Source: Pseudomonadota bacterium (lineage in GTDB: Bacteria; Pseudomonadota; Gammaproteobacteria; Burkholderiales; Methylophilaceae). Taken from it: a DNA stretch of 64,000 bases. Below are positions 8,932 through 16,835 of this stretch, piece by piece. Position 1 is the stretch's first letter; every line of letters starts with the position of its first letter. Below the pieces are notes generated by a model. It made no database searches. It had not been told where the DNA came from and saw nothing but the letters and a program-made list of their open reading frames with translations. Location: assembly GCA_020053735.1 (NCBI GenBank), contig JAGVMP010000019.1:1-64000 (forward strand), in the 5' to 3' direction. Both the position numbers and the translations under genes were made by a program.

Positions 8932-9123
8932 TCAACTTCCAAGGGCACCACAATGCCGACGCAGTGCGGTATAACGCACAGCATATAAGCCATTGCGAGC
9001 CAGGCTGGCGATAGCCGCCTTGCCAGTTGAAGCCCTCGCTGTCGCCCATAAGGACGCTGAGGGTTTCCTGCCCGCGTTCGAGCCATGCCAGACTAGATCG
9101 ACCTTCGGAAGCGTCTTATTCAT
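8932..9123 (-). CDS. Possible small gene or broken gene, function unknown
   Basis: The ATG at 9123 is preceded by an excellent GAGGAG site, so translation probably starts here. The 63-residue product resembles nothing I recognise. A second minus frame (9049 to 8849) overlaps it, and its residues (for example GDSEGFNWQGGYR) look at least as protein-like. The simplest reading is a small gene, or a gene broken by a frameshift in the first 25 codons. I cannot decide between them. Confidence 0.3.
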   Translation of the reverse strand: MNKTLPKVDLVWHGSNAGRKPSASLWATARASTGKAAIASLARNGLYAVRYTALRRHCGALGS

Positions 9124-9161
9124 TTTTACTCCTCTTCAGTTTGAGGCTCATTGACCATTGC

Positions 9162-9448
9162 CTAGACGATATCCATAAGTTGGTCGGCATTCATGCTGTC
9201 ATGCTGAGTGCTCCAGAATTCCCACTCAACTCTGTAGAACGCGCCGAACACAAAACCGGCAGTGGTCAACATTACGAATCCTGTCAGGAAGCTGATGGGA
9301 CCACCATAGATCGGCCATGGACTGGCCGACGAAAGCTTGGCGAGAAACCCATAAGGTGGAAACAGCATATCAAAAATGGCGCACAGGATATATGCCACAG
9401 CCAAGTCGTAGCTAGCGAAAATGTATGCAATTTCCAAAAGTTAATCAT
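9162..9448 (-). pseudogene. DUF5676-like membrane protein, frameshifted
   Basis: An AAGGAG site precedes the ATG at 9448, which begins MINFWKLHTFSLAT, a start typical of DUF5676 proteins. The rest of the family-like sequence (LAVAYILCAIFDMLFPPYG and a second hydrophobic segment ending FGAFYRV) lies in another frame that is open from 9437 to 9162. One missing base within about codons 11-17 (near 9405) would join them. A full-length relative is at 39.9-40.2 kb, also directly after a small His-rich membrane protein. The break is either real decay or an assembly error. Confidence 0.6.
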
Positions 9449-9459
9449 GACAAATCTCC

Positions 9460-9642
9460 TTAATGTTGATGGCCTTGCGGCCGATCTTTGCTAGGTTTTT
9501 CTCCGGCTGCTGGGCGTTGATCTTCCTCGTCATGGCGACTACCGTGCCCGCCATGACATCCATGTCCAGACATATGCATTCCGATAAACGCCGCGAACAC
9601 CAGCACCCACACCCAGTTTTGCACTAGCCAGTCCATATCCAT
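9460..9642 (-). CDS. Small His-rich membrane protein (DUF2933-like)
   Basis: A 60-residue protein with one membrane segment (WLVQNWVWVLVFAAFIGMHM) followed by a His/Gly-rich tail (SGHGCHGGHGSRHDEE). Such proteins are common next to copper and other metal-resistance genes. Metal binding by the His tail is plausible but unproven. A clear paralogue is at 40223-40399. In both places it is followed by a DUF5676-like gene, so the pair is a duplicated module. A GGAGATGG stretch precedes the ATG. Confidence 0.7.
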   Translation of the reverse strand: MDMDWLVQNWVWVLVFAAFIGMHMSGHGCHGGHGSRHDEEDQRPAAGEKPSKDRPQGHQH

Positions 9643-9678
9643 CTCCTCATTTACGTTTGCTTCAATCCCTAAGAACTA

Positions 9679-9906
9679 CTACTTGGTCAGTTTGGTATCG
9701 GACTCAAGCTTGGCCTTGCGCTCTTCATATTCTGCCGTCGCAATTTCACCCGCAGCATAGCGGCGCTGTAATATCTCAAGCGGCGTCTCACGTCGTCGAA
9801 CGCGCGGTACTGGCGTAATCGGAGAAAACAACACCACGATCGCCACGATCCAGAATAACCACCAAAAAACGTGCATCCCCCATAAACTTTGTCCAATGTA
9901 ATGCAT
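9679..9906 (-). CDS. SHOCT-domain membrane protein
   Basis: A 75-residue protein with one N-terminal membrane segment (VFWWLFWIVAIVVLF) and a C-terminal SHOCT motif (PLEILQRRYAAGEIATAEYEERKAKL). SHOCT is a short helical-hairpin domain found at the ends of many membrane or secreted proteins and thought to mediate oligomerisation. It belongs to the run of small proteins between the MerR-type promoter and glgX. No specific function can be assigned. Confidence 0.8.
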   Translation of the reverse strand: MHYIGQSLWGMHVFWWLFWIVAIVVLFSPITPVPRVRRRETPLEILQRRYAAGEIATAEYEERKAKLESDTKLTK

Positions 9907-9976
9907 AATTTATTTCCTTGTTGAAATATAAAATATTCTTAACCAATTGCGTCTCTCATCACTCCCTTAATTGTGG

Positions 9977-10177
9977 TTAGAGTTTACCTTCAGCCAGCAA
10001 CCGATCAATTTCAGCTTCTGCGGCCAGCCAGTTCTCCAAATCACAACCTGAAATAAATCCCTTACTTTCGGCGATGTTATAGGCAGCAATCTCAATATAG
10101 TGCTGACGTTGCTCTTCTGTCAGCGTGGCATCACCATTGGTCTTTGCTTTGGTTTTGGTTTTGGTATTAGTACTCAT
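9977..10177 (-). CDS. DUF2934 protein
   Basis: A 66-residue soluble protein with a Lys/Thr-rich N-terminus (TKTKTKAKTNGD) and a DUF2934 helix pair (QHYIEIAAYNIAESKGFISG, then CDLENWLAAEAEIDRLL). The ATG at 10177 is chosen because AAGGAG lies just before it; that site sits inside a longer frame starting at 10192. DUF2934 proteins often sit in stress-related clusters with glycogen genes, but their role is unknown. A frameshifted paralogue lies 700 bases upstream, on the other side of merR. Confidence 0.8.
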   Translation of the reverse strand: MSTNTKTKTKAKTNGDATLTEEQRQHYIEIAAYNIAESKGFISGCDLENWLAAEAEIDRLLAEGKL

Positions 10178-10371
10178 TCTTTTCTCCTTCATATAAAAAA
10201 TTACAGTTCGTCGTAGCCCTTGTTTTTCACCATCTTAGGTTTCAGCCATAGCCTGGTCTCCTACATGTGATGCACTCATGGTGCTGAGTGCGCTTGTGTC
10301 GCACAACAGCTGTTTCAAGTAAGCAGTTGCTAGCGCTACACGATCATCATCTTTCGTATTGTCATTACAGT

Positions 10372-10407
10372 AACTATAATAAAAGCTGTGTGTAGCACAT
10401 AAGTCAA
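10372..10407 (-). promoter_or_regulatory. MerR-type promoter of the DUF2934-SHOCT-glgX group
   Basis: On the minus strand TTGACT (10407-10402) is followed after 19-20 bases by TTATTAT. MerR regulators need such an over-long spacer, which they twist to activate. The spacer holds a short dyad TGTG-CTA-CACA. The -35 overlaps the stop codon of the merR gene. A promoter with the same start and dyad (TTGACTTAxGTGxxACACA) precedes glgP at 12.88 kb. Confidence 0.5.
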
Positions 10408-10814
10408 TCTTTCATTGCTATCGCTTCGATAAGTTGGCACACAGCTTCTCCATCTGGCATGCCATCGGGCATATTCACCCATAGTGCTACTGCATGCTCC
10501 ATGCGCACCTGTAAATTCTCCAAATCCTGTAGCTTGCGGCGGGTTTCTTGAAGATGCTGATCCATGAGCTTTCGCACCCGCGGACAAGGAGAGTGTCCAT
10601 GGCTGCTCTCTTTCAAAATATCTTGGACATTTCCCACGCTGAACCCCAGCAGACGCGCCTTGCGGATAAACAATATGCGCGTAAGATCACCGCTGCTATA
10701 GCAGTTATAGCCGTTACTTTCATCGCGTTCTGGGACAAGCAAGCCACAGCGCGTGTAGTGACGCACGGTATCTGCAGTTACTCCTGCACGTCTGGCGAGT
10801 TCTGAAACTGTCAT
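10404..10814 (-). CDS. MerR-family transcriptional regulator
   Basis: The 136-residue product begins with the MerR helix-turn-helix (TVSELARRAGVTADTVRHYT) and second wing (LLVPERDESNGYNCYSSGDL), followed by a dimerisation helix (about 80-120). A Cys-containing segment, GHSPCPRVRKLMDQHL, occupies the position of the first metal-ligand cysteine in heavy-metal MerR proteins. The C-terminal CC motif of CueR/ZntR is missing, so the inducer is uncertain. An AGGAGGT site precedes the ATG. It probably acts on the two long-spacer promoters at 10.4 and 12.9 kb and so couples metal or redox stress to glycogen breakdown; that is inference. Confidence 0.85.
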   Translation of the reverse strand: MTVSELARRAGVTADTVRHYTRCGLLVPERDESNGYNCYSSGDLTRILFIRKARLLGFSVGNVQDILKESSHGHSPCPRVRKLMDQHLQETRRKLQDLENLQVRMEHAVALWVNMPDGMPDGEAVCQLIEAIAMKD

Positions 10815-10856
10815 AGACCTCCTTGTTCAAGTAGAAGCATTCTTAACGAGTTGCTG

Positions 10857-11040
10857 CTAGAGCTTACACTCAGCCAGCAACCGATCAATTTCCGCTTCTG
10901 CGGCCAACCAGTTCTCCAGATCACAACCGCCGATGAATCCTTTACTTTCAGCGATGTTATAGGCAGCAATCTCAATATAGTGCTGACGTTGCTTTTCTGT
11001 CAGCACAGCATCCCCCCCCTGTTTTGGTATTAGTACTCAT
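10857..11040 (-). pseudogene. DUF2934 paralogue, out of frame at a G8 tract
   Basis: From the ATG at 11040 this closely matches the DUF2934 gene at 9977-10177 in DNA and protein (MSTNTKT, then QRQHYIEIAAYNIAESKGF, CDLENWLAAEAEIDRLL). A run of eight G (minus strand) after codon 7 shifts the frame. With seven (or ten) G the frame would stay open to the TAG at 10857. It is either an inactive duplicate, a gene switched by slippage in the G tract, or a homopolymer error. Confidence 0.65.
11012..11019 (-). repeat. Poly-G tract (G8) inside the DUF2934 paralogue
   Basis: Eight consecutive C on the plus strand, i.e. eight G in the coding direction, within the first 10 codons. Tracts of this length slip readily during replication and could switch the downstream frame on or off. 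Confidence 0.6.
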
Positions 11041-11059
11041 GGCCAAATAGGGTCGCGTC

Positions 11060-12820
11060 TCATCGGATATACGCTTCTGTCGCATAACGGCGCATCATGC
11101 GATGACTATTGAAATAGGAAGCATTCTTGCTGATTGCGCCTTTCATTACTTTGACCCAGTTGCTACGATCATTGCTGTAATAGAGAGGGAGCACTACCTG
11201 CTCTAGCTTGTCGTATAATTCATGTCCGTCGCCGTCGGCTCTTTCCGTAATGTCGCCGATCGCCCAGCCAGTCTCTCCTTCGATGCAGCCTTCGATCCAC
11301 CAGCCATCCATAACCGATAGGCTGGGTACGCCATTGAGCGCGGCTTTCATGCCACTGGTGCCAGAAGCTTCTAGCGGCGGCAATGGTGTGTTGAGCCAAA
11401 TATCTGCTCCCGCCGTCAGCGTCTGAGCCAGCTCAATGTTGTAATCAGGCAGATAGGCAACCGAAATCGCGCCAGCCAAGTCGCGCGCATGAGCTTGCAG
11501 TTGCTCAATCAGGTGTTTGCCATTTTCGTCGTGCGCATGCGCCTTGCCGGCAAGTACGACCTGGAACGGGTATTGGCGGGCGATTGTTTTCAGTCTCTCA
11601 ATATCGAAGAACAGCAAATCTGGACGTTTATAGGCCGTCATACGCCGCGCAAAGCCAATAATCGGTAGCTTCGGATCCAGCGAAACCCCAGTGAGAGCTT
11701 GCACCTTCTCAATGAGATGCTGTTTCGCCTGAACATGCGATTCCCAAATCGCCGCATCTGGAATGCAACAATCGGCACGGATCAGCAGCTGCGGTTCATG
11801 GCACCAGCCAGGTAAATAATGGTTGTATAGCTGGCGAAAGCTTTCTGCTGTCCATGTGAACGGGTGCACGCCGTTGGTAATGGCATGTACTCGATAACCA
11901 GGAAACATTGCATTCGACACCTCAGCATGTTTTTTGGCAACGCCGTTGACATATTCACTCAAATTCAGAGCCAGCCGCGTCATATTCAGATTGTTTTCGC
12001 CAGCCAGATGTTTGATGCCTTCGATGTCAAAGTCATTATCGAGCACCCTCTGCACCATATCGTAGGCAAAGCGATCATGACCTGCTTCAATCGGGGTGTG
12101 TGTAGTAAAGCTGCACAAATCCCGCACTCTGGGAAGATCATAACGTGACTCACCCGACCTAACATCTTCGGTTGGGTAGGCATAGCGGCGTAGCAATTCC
12201 AGCCCAAGCAATGCGGAGTGCCCCTCGTTCATGTGATAGTGACGGACGGTAACACCGAGTGCTTGCAGCATCCGTACACCGCCAATTCCGAGCACGATCT
12301 CCTGCTTGAGCCGGTAGGCTGTATCTCCGCCATATAAATAATGCGTAATCTCACGGTCCTCAGGGTGATTTTCGTTCAGGTCGGTGTCGAGCAATAGCAC
12401 TGGTTGGCGCCCGCCCATGTGACCTTCAATCACATACAACCAAGCACTGACCCATACAGCGCGCCCCTCGATAAGCACCGCTACTTTGGCGTCTAGCGCA
12501 CGTGTCCAGCGCTCAGGTTCCCAGAAGATCGCCTGCTCAACCTGCCGACCCTGGGCATCAATCTGCTGATGAAAATAACCGGCACGGCTTACCAGGCTCA
12601 CCGCCACTATTGGTATCATTAGATCAACCGCAGACCGCACCGTATCACCAGCAAGTACACCAAGGCCACCAGCATAGGTCGGGATTTCGTTGCGCAGTGC
12701 TATCTCCATGGAGAAATATGCAACGCGAGGTCCGTGGTTGAATTCGTCTAGCATGATTGCCCTCTCATTTTGTGGATTCGGTCGCTTGATAGCATGCGAG
12801 ACAAGTCGCCATGCACTCAT
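11060..12820 (-). CDS. glgP: Alpha-glucan (glycogen) phosphorylase, short GT35 form
   Basis: The enzyme cleaves alpha-1,4-glucan with phosphate to glucose-1-phosphate. The 586-residue frame shows the bacterial short-form start (PRVAYFSMEIALRNEIPTYA), a central active-site region and the PLP-binding segment SGTSGMKAALNG (Lys near 487). I give the longest frame. An internal ATG at 12754 (MLDEFNHGPRVAYFSMEIA) has a stronger site (GAGAGGG) and matches where relatives usually begin, so the true protein may have about 564 residues. Its product feeds Pgm encoded at 19.5-21.2 kb. A MerR-type promoter lies about 40 bases upstream. Confidence 0.92.
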   Translation of the reverse strand: MSAWRLVSHAIKRPNPQNERAIMLDEFNHGPRVAYFSMEIALRNEIPTYAGGLGVLAGDTVRSAVDLMIPIVAVSLVSRAGYFHQQIDAQGRQVEQAIFWEPERWTRALDAKVAVLIEGRAVWVSAWLYVIEGHMGGRQPVLLLDTDLNENHPEDREITHYLYGGDTAYRLKQEIVLGIGGVRMLQALGVTVRHYHMNEGHSALLGLELLRRYAYPTEDVRSGESRYDLPRVRDLCSFTTHTPIEAGHDRFAYDMVQRVLDNDFDIEGIKHLAGENNLNMTRLALNLSEYVNGVAKKHAEVSNAMFPGYRVHAITNGVHPFTWTAESFRQLYNHYLPGWCHEPQLLIRADCCIPDAAIWESHVQAKQHLIEKVQALTGVSLDPKLPIIGFARRMTAYKRPDLLFFDIERLKTIARQYPFQVVLAGKAHAHDENGKHLIEQLQAHARDLAGAISVAYLPDYNIELAQTLTAGADIWLNTPLPPLEASGTSGMKAALNGVPSLSVMDGWWIEGCIEGETGWAIGDITERADGDGHELYDKLEQVVLPLYYSNDRSNWVKVMKGAISKNASYFNSHRMMRRYATEAYIR

Positions 12821-12861
12821 TTACTGTCATCCTGCATATCGGTCGCACCATAATCGTTCTC

Positions 12862-12892
12862 AGCTTAAACCTTTGTGTTACACCTAAGTCAA
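12862..12892 (-). promoter_or_regulatory. MerR-type promoter upstream of glgP
   Basis: On the minus strand TTGACT (12892-12887) is followed by a 19-base spacer and a -10-like TAAGCT/TTTAAG. The spacer contains the dyad GTGT-A-ACAC. It shares TTGACTTAxGTGxxACACA with the promoter at 10372-10407. Both would suit one MerR regulator. Confidence 0.45.
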
Positions 12893-12947
12893 TCTCAGAG
12901 TCAGAGCACCAAAACACATCGTTGTTCTAAAGGTGACTATAAACAAA

Positions 12948-13301
12948 CTAGCCTGCTGTGGTAGTCCTTTGTTGCGCAGCTCGACGAATCTCGGTTTGTA
13001 GGAAATAATTAAGTACAGTTCGTAGTACTACAATGGCGGCAAGCTTGCCGATTTCCTCCCAACTCGGTGCAATTGTGGTTCGCAAAATATCAGCTGCTAA
13101 CTCAAATTCGATTGCAAGCGAAAGCCATAACCCAAATTGTAGTCTGACATCCTCCTTCTCTGCGGTAGAGGGGCTACGCCGAAAAAATAGGCCTGCTACG
13201 GTCACAGCGCATTGCAGACTTGCTAACCCGATCAATAAGGCTGCGATAATCTCAATTGCGCTCACAAGGTAAAGCATTCCACTACTAACAATAGGAAGCA
13301 A
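12948..13301 (-). CDS. DUF1622 family membrane protein
   Basis: A 117-residue inner-membrane protein with three hydrophobic segments. The family hallmark is the block QFGLWLSLAIEFELAADILR, followed by WEEIGKLAAIVVLRTVLNYF. DUF1622 proteins are widespread and uncharacterised. The N-terminus here (MLPIVSSGMLYLVSAIEIIAA) and an AAGGAGAG site support the start. It sits between glgP and the copper genes, as its own unit or with copBA upstream. Confidence 0.8.
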   Translation of the reverse strand: MLPIVSSGMLYLVSAIEIIAALLIGLASLQCAVTVAGLFFRRSPSTAEKEDVRLQFGLWLSLAIEFELAADILRTTIAPSWEEIGKLAAIVVLRTVLNYFLQTEIRRAAQQRTTTAG

Positions 13302-13403
13302 GAAACTCTCCTTTTAAAACATCAAGCCCGTGGCACTTTAGCGACTTTTGAAAAAATGACACTTGGTTTGCAGTTAATCGAGAGTGATGCTTTTTAATCC
13401 AAG

Positions 13404-14204
13404 TTAAAACCATAATCGGATCCCAGTGACCAAGCTCCATTGATTCACATCTTCACCTCGGTCCCGCGCAAAATCAGCTGTTCCACCGTAGCGAGACTGC
13501 CATGACACACCAACATAGGGGGCAAATTCGCGCTTGATCTCATAACGTAAGCGTAGTCCGAGTTCCAGATCGTTCAAGCCGCGACCTATACCTTGATCTC
13601 TTACTTCTTGAATAGCGTAATTGACAGCTAAGCGTGGCTGTAAAATCCAGCGCTGGGTTAGCAGCAGCTCATATTCCAACTCGGCCCGCGCGGAGACATC
13701 GCCTCGCTCGCTTAAGAAAGTCGCGGCCTGCACCTCAAATCGATAAGGCGCAAGTCCTTGGACACCAAACACTGCGTAGCTGCGCGATGGTCCATCCGAT
13801 AGCGGCTTGGCGTAGCGCACGCCCGCTTGCAAATCCCAAAATGGAGCAATGAGGCGACCGTATAGAAGCTGCACATCTGCATCCTCCAGATTGCCATCAT
13901 AGACTTTCGTGCCTTCGGTGTAGTACCAGAGCCGGTTGTAGTCGCCACCAATCCATCCAGTCGTATTAAAGCGCAGCGCATTAGCATTATTATCACCGCC
14001 GGTGTAACGCGTTGTGGTGTGTTCAAGCTGATCGATCAATAAGAAACTGCGAATTGCACTATCTTCCACGGGAGAAGGTAATTCTTCAGGGGTCACTTCA
14101 GCCTTGACCAATGAAGGCATCAATGCCATTAGAGCCAACAGCTTGCAAGCCAGCAAGAAAGTAGCATGGCATACTTGGTATTTTTTATTTGACGAGGTAA
14201 TCAT
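13404..14204 (-). CDS. copB: Copper resistance protein B (outer-membrane CopB/PcoB)
   Basis: The 266-residue product has a signal peptide (hydrophobic 18-34, cut near VKA) and the CopB beta-barrel pattern. Typical blocks include FLLIDQLEHT, GWIGGDYNRLWYYTEG, LLYGRLIAPFWDLQAGVRYA, and a C-terminal beta strand ending in Phe (LVTGIRLWF) that marks an outer-membrane barrel. CopB is thought to bind or sequester copper at the outer membrane. The Met-rich N-terminal region seen in many CopB proteins is missing, so this is a short version. Its ATG overlaps the copA stop by four bases, so the two are coupled. Confidence 0.9.
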   Translation of the reverse strand: MITSSNKKYQVCHATFLLACKLLALMALMPSLVKAEVTPEELPSPVEDSAIRSFLLIDQLEHTTTRYTGGDNNANALRFNTTGWIGGDYNRLWYYTEGTKVYDGNLEDADVQLLYGRLIAPFWDLQAGVRYAKPLSDGPSRSYAVFGVQGLAPYRFEVQAATFLSERGDVSARAELEYELLLTQRWILQPRLAVNYAIQEVRDQGIGRGLNDLELGLRLRYEIKREFAPYVGVSWQSRYGGTADFARDRGEDVNQWSLVTGIRLWF

Positions 14205-16207
14205 GACTGCACCTTACCTTTCTGATCCGTCACTGAGACCACGCGCAACATGCCGAGCTCCATATGAAAAAGCAAGTGACAGTGGAATGCCCACTTGCCA
14301 ATCTCATCAGGTTTCACATCGAATGACAGCCGTTCGCCTGCCTTGACATTGATTGTATGTTTCCGAGGACGCTTTGGTCCTGTGCCGTTATCCAGCACCA
14401 TCCACATGCCATGCAGATGCATCGGGTGATCCATCATCGTATCGTTGACAAAAGTGATTCGAAGCCATTTTCCATATTCAAAGGGAATTGGTTCTTTGGC
14501 CTCGGAATATTTCTTGCCATCGAAACCCCATATCTGCCGCTCCATATTGCCGGTAATATGGAGTTCAATCTCTCGTTCTGGTGTACCTTGCGGCCCGTCT
14601 GTGGACAATCGCCGCAAGTCACCATACACCAGCACTCGGCGGCCAGCATCCCCCAGACCGCTACCGGGTTCGTTAATTCGACTGACGGGCATTTCCGCGA
14701 CCGTGGAATTTCCGGGGCCATGTCGATCTGGCCCATGCGGTTTAGCTGGTATGTTGTCAGCTTTTGCGGGTGCTGCCCCCGATCCCTTTTCCATGCCTGG
14801 CATTCCAGGCATATCATCTGATGGCATTTCCATACCTGCCATTCCATCCATCTTGGGCTCACCTGCACTTGCTGGCATTTCCATACCTGCCATTCCATCC
14901 ATCTTGGGCTCACCTGCACTTGCTGGCATTTCCATACCAGACATTGTAGGCGTAGCGTCCGGCGTTGCCATCTCAGGCATCCCGTCTGCACTTGGTATAC
15001 CGTCTTTAGATGGCATTGCCATATTGCCCATCGCATCGCCAGACATGCCCATGTCGGCCATGGTCCGAAGAGGACGTATACGCCGCACTGGGATCGGCGC
15101 GCTTAGTCCATCACGTAGTGCCAACGTACCAGCTGCATAACCACTACGATCCATCGTTTCGGCAAAGATAGTATATGCCTCTTCGGTTTGTGGTTGCACA
15201 ATCATGTCGTAGGTTTCAGCGGGAGCGATACGAAACTCTTCAACGGTAACTGGCTCGACATTCTGACCATCGGCTTGCACCAGCGTCATCTTTAGCCCCG
15301 GAATGCGAACATCAAAATGCGTCATCGCGCCCGCATTGATGAAGCGAATACGGATTCGCTCACCTGGCTTAAACAGCGTGGTCCAATTCTGATCAGCCGA
15401 CTGGCCGTTAAGCAAATAGGTATATGTGAAACCAGTCACGTCGGCAATGTCAGTTGGGTCCATACGCATCTTTGCCCACTCCATTCGGTCTCTTATCGTT
15501 GCGCGCCAACCGTTGAGGCCAGCATCGCGAAATACATCACTCAGAGTTCGCCGATTGTAGTTATAGTAAGAACCAAATTTCTTCATCTTCGCCAGCACGC
15601 GCGCTGGATCCTCGAAGGTCCAATCCGACAGCACCACGATGCATTCGCTATCGTAGGAGAATGGGTCTGGTGTAATAGGGTCGATGATGAATGGGCCGTA
15701 TAGCCCCGCCTGTTCCTGATTGCCAGAATGGCTGTGGTACCAGTAAGTGCCACTCTGGATAAGCTTGAATTGATAGATGAAGGTTTCGCCGGGTCGAATA
15801 CCGGCAAAACTTACCCCTGGAACGCCGTCCATATCTGCTGGAACTATAAGTCCATGCCAATGAATAGAGCTGGTTTCTTCCAGTTGGTTGGTCACGCGGA
15901 TGGTCACAGCATCACCTTCGCGATACCTCAATATAGGGCCTGGTAGCAAACCATTTACTACAGTTGGCATTGCCAAGCGCCCTGCAATGTTAAGCTTATG
16001 CTTGGCAATGAAGAGATCAGTGGCCAAAGTAGAGTTATTCAAGGAAGAGCTAATCGTAGTAGATTCTGTGTCAATTGCGTAAGCTGGGGACAGCCTGTGC
16101 AGCAGCAACCCTGCTCCCACTGCAACGGTAGTTTTCAGGAAACGTCGTCGCTGATAATGCTGCGATGATTTTATCCCACGAGGTTTGTTTGGCGAGCTGT
16201 TTTTCAT
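14201..16207 (-). CDS. copA: Copper resistance multicopper oxidase CopA/PcoA
   Basis: The 668-residue periplasmic oxidase detoxifies Cu(I). It starts with a Tat signal (RRRFLKTTVAVGAGLLLHRL). The copper motifs are all present: HWHGL, YWYHSHSGNQ, HPMHLHG and HCHLLFHMELGM. Between the second and third cupredoxin domains is a Met-rich insert, including a 17-residue unit (GEPKMDGMAGMEMPASA) that is repeated. Such inserts bind copper in CopA/PcoA. It is coupled to copB downstream. No copRS two-component system is seen nearby, so control may be through another regulator. Confidence 0.95.
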   Translation of the reverse strand: MKNSSPNKPRGIKSSQHYQRRRFLKTTVAVGAGLLLHRLSPAYAIDTESTTISSSLNNSTLATDLFIAKHKLNIAGRLAMPTVVNGLLPGPILRYREGDAVTIRVTNQLEETSSIHWHGLIVPADMDGVPGVSFAGIRPGETFIYQFKLIQSGTYWYHSHSGNQEQAGLYGPFIIDPITPDPFSYDSECIVVLSDWTFEDPARVLAKMKKFGSYYNYNRRTLSDVFRDAGLNGWRATIRDRMEWAKMRMDPTDIADVTGFTYTYLLNGQSADQNWTTLFKPGERIRIRFINAGAMTHFDVRIPGLKMTLVQADGQNVEPVTVEEFRIAPAETYDMIVQPQTEEAYTIFAETMDRSGYAAGTLALRDGLSAPIPVRRIRPLRTMADMGMSGDAMGNMAMPSKDGIPSADGMPEMATPDATPTMSGMEMPASAGEPKMDGMAGMEMPASAGEPKMDGMAGMEMPSDDMPGMPGMEKGSGAAPAKADNIPAKPHGPDRHGPGNSTVAEMPVSRINEPGSGLGDAGRRVLVYGDLRRLSTDGPQGTPEREIELHITGNMERQIWGFDGKKYSEAKEPIPFEYGKWLRITFVNDTMMDHPMHLHGMWMVLDNGTGPKRPRKHTINVKAGERLSFDVKPDEIGKWAFHCHLLFHMELGMLRVVSVTDQKGKVQS
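14825..14926. repeat. 51-bp tandem repeat in the Met-rich insert of copA
   Basis: Two essentially identical 51-base units (14825-14875 and 14876-14926) are followed by a partial third unit. Each encodes 17 residues with four Met (EPKMDGMAGMEMP). The near identity at DNA level suggests recent expansion by slippage or unequal exchange. Confidence 0.9.
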
Positions 16208-16358
16208 ATTCAGCCTTTCTGTTTTTACATCACTATCTGAGCCGGCAACATGAGTAGTCTTTAAAGGACAGTTGAGTGCACAAAATTATATATACGCTGC
16301 CAACTGACCTTGTCGCCATCATCATCTCCTGCCCTAGCTATGCGTACTTTCCTTCAAA

Positions 16359-16710
16359 TTAGTGATCTCTACCTTCCCTATTTTCCCTTCCCATCATTTC
16401 GCGACCATGCTCAGAACCAGATCCATAACCATGTTCCTGAATTGTAATCTTGTCAATGACCTCGGTGACGCCGTCGGTAGCGCGCGCCACTGAGACGGCT
16501 TGATCCTTAACTGCTTGGGTATCGACAGATCCTGACAGGGTGACGATTTTATCTTTCACATCAACATTAATCTCAGCTGCCTTTACTGTTTCGTCGGCCA
16601 TAAGATTTCGTTTTAACTTTCGTACTAATTCCAATGTCGGTCTGACTGCAGGCTATAGTAATAAATGATACTGCCAATATACTTATGAACGTTTTGTAAT
16701 ACTGATACAC
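16359..16710 (-). pseudogene. BON-domain lipoprotein, frameshifted
   Basis: An AGGAGA site precedes a GTG at 16710. It opens a lipoprotein signal (KTFISILAVSFITIAC, Cys near codon 21) and continues SQTDIGISTKVKT. The BON domain (NLMADETVKAAEINVDVKD, then VTLSGSVDTQAVKDQA and VTEVIDKITI) lies in the next frame. One extra A near 16612 accounts for the shift. BON domains bind membranes or other ligands and occur in osmotic-stress proteins such as OsmY. Without the shift the product would be a periplasmic lipoprotein of about 116 residues. It may be decayed or an assembly error. Confidence 0.65.
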
Positions 16711-16835
16711 AATTTAGTCTCCTGTATTGACTAATATCAATCTTTTGCCATTTACTTCATCAACTCACCAACTCCACTATGAACGCTGTTATATTTTTTA
16801 TCTGTGCGTTGCCGAACTTAACAAGGCCGTAGCTA

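Noticed and set aside
10193-10330. Short minus frame ending KMVKNKGYDEL before the DUF2934 gene
   Set aside because: Fewer than 40 codons, interrupted by a stop and without a ribosome site in frame; could be a gene remnant but cannot be supported.
14434-15140. Long frames on both strands inside copA with repetitive residues
   Set aside because: They arise from the 51-bp repeats read in other frames; the copA frame has all the copper motifs.
14201-16358. Promoter with TATAAT near 16285-16290 for copA
   Set aside because: A good -10 is present but no -35 or copper-regulator box at a proper distance could be found.
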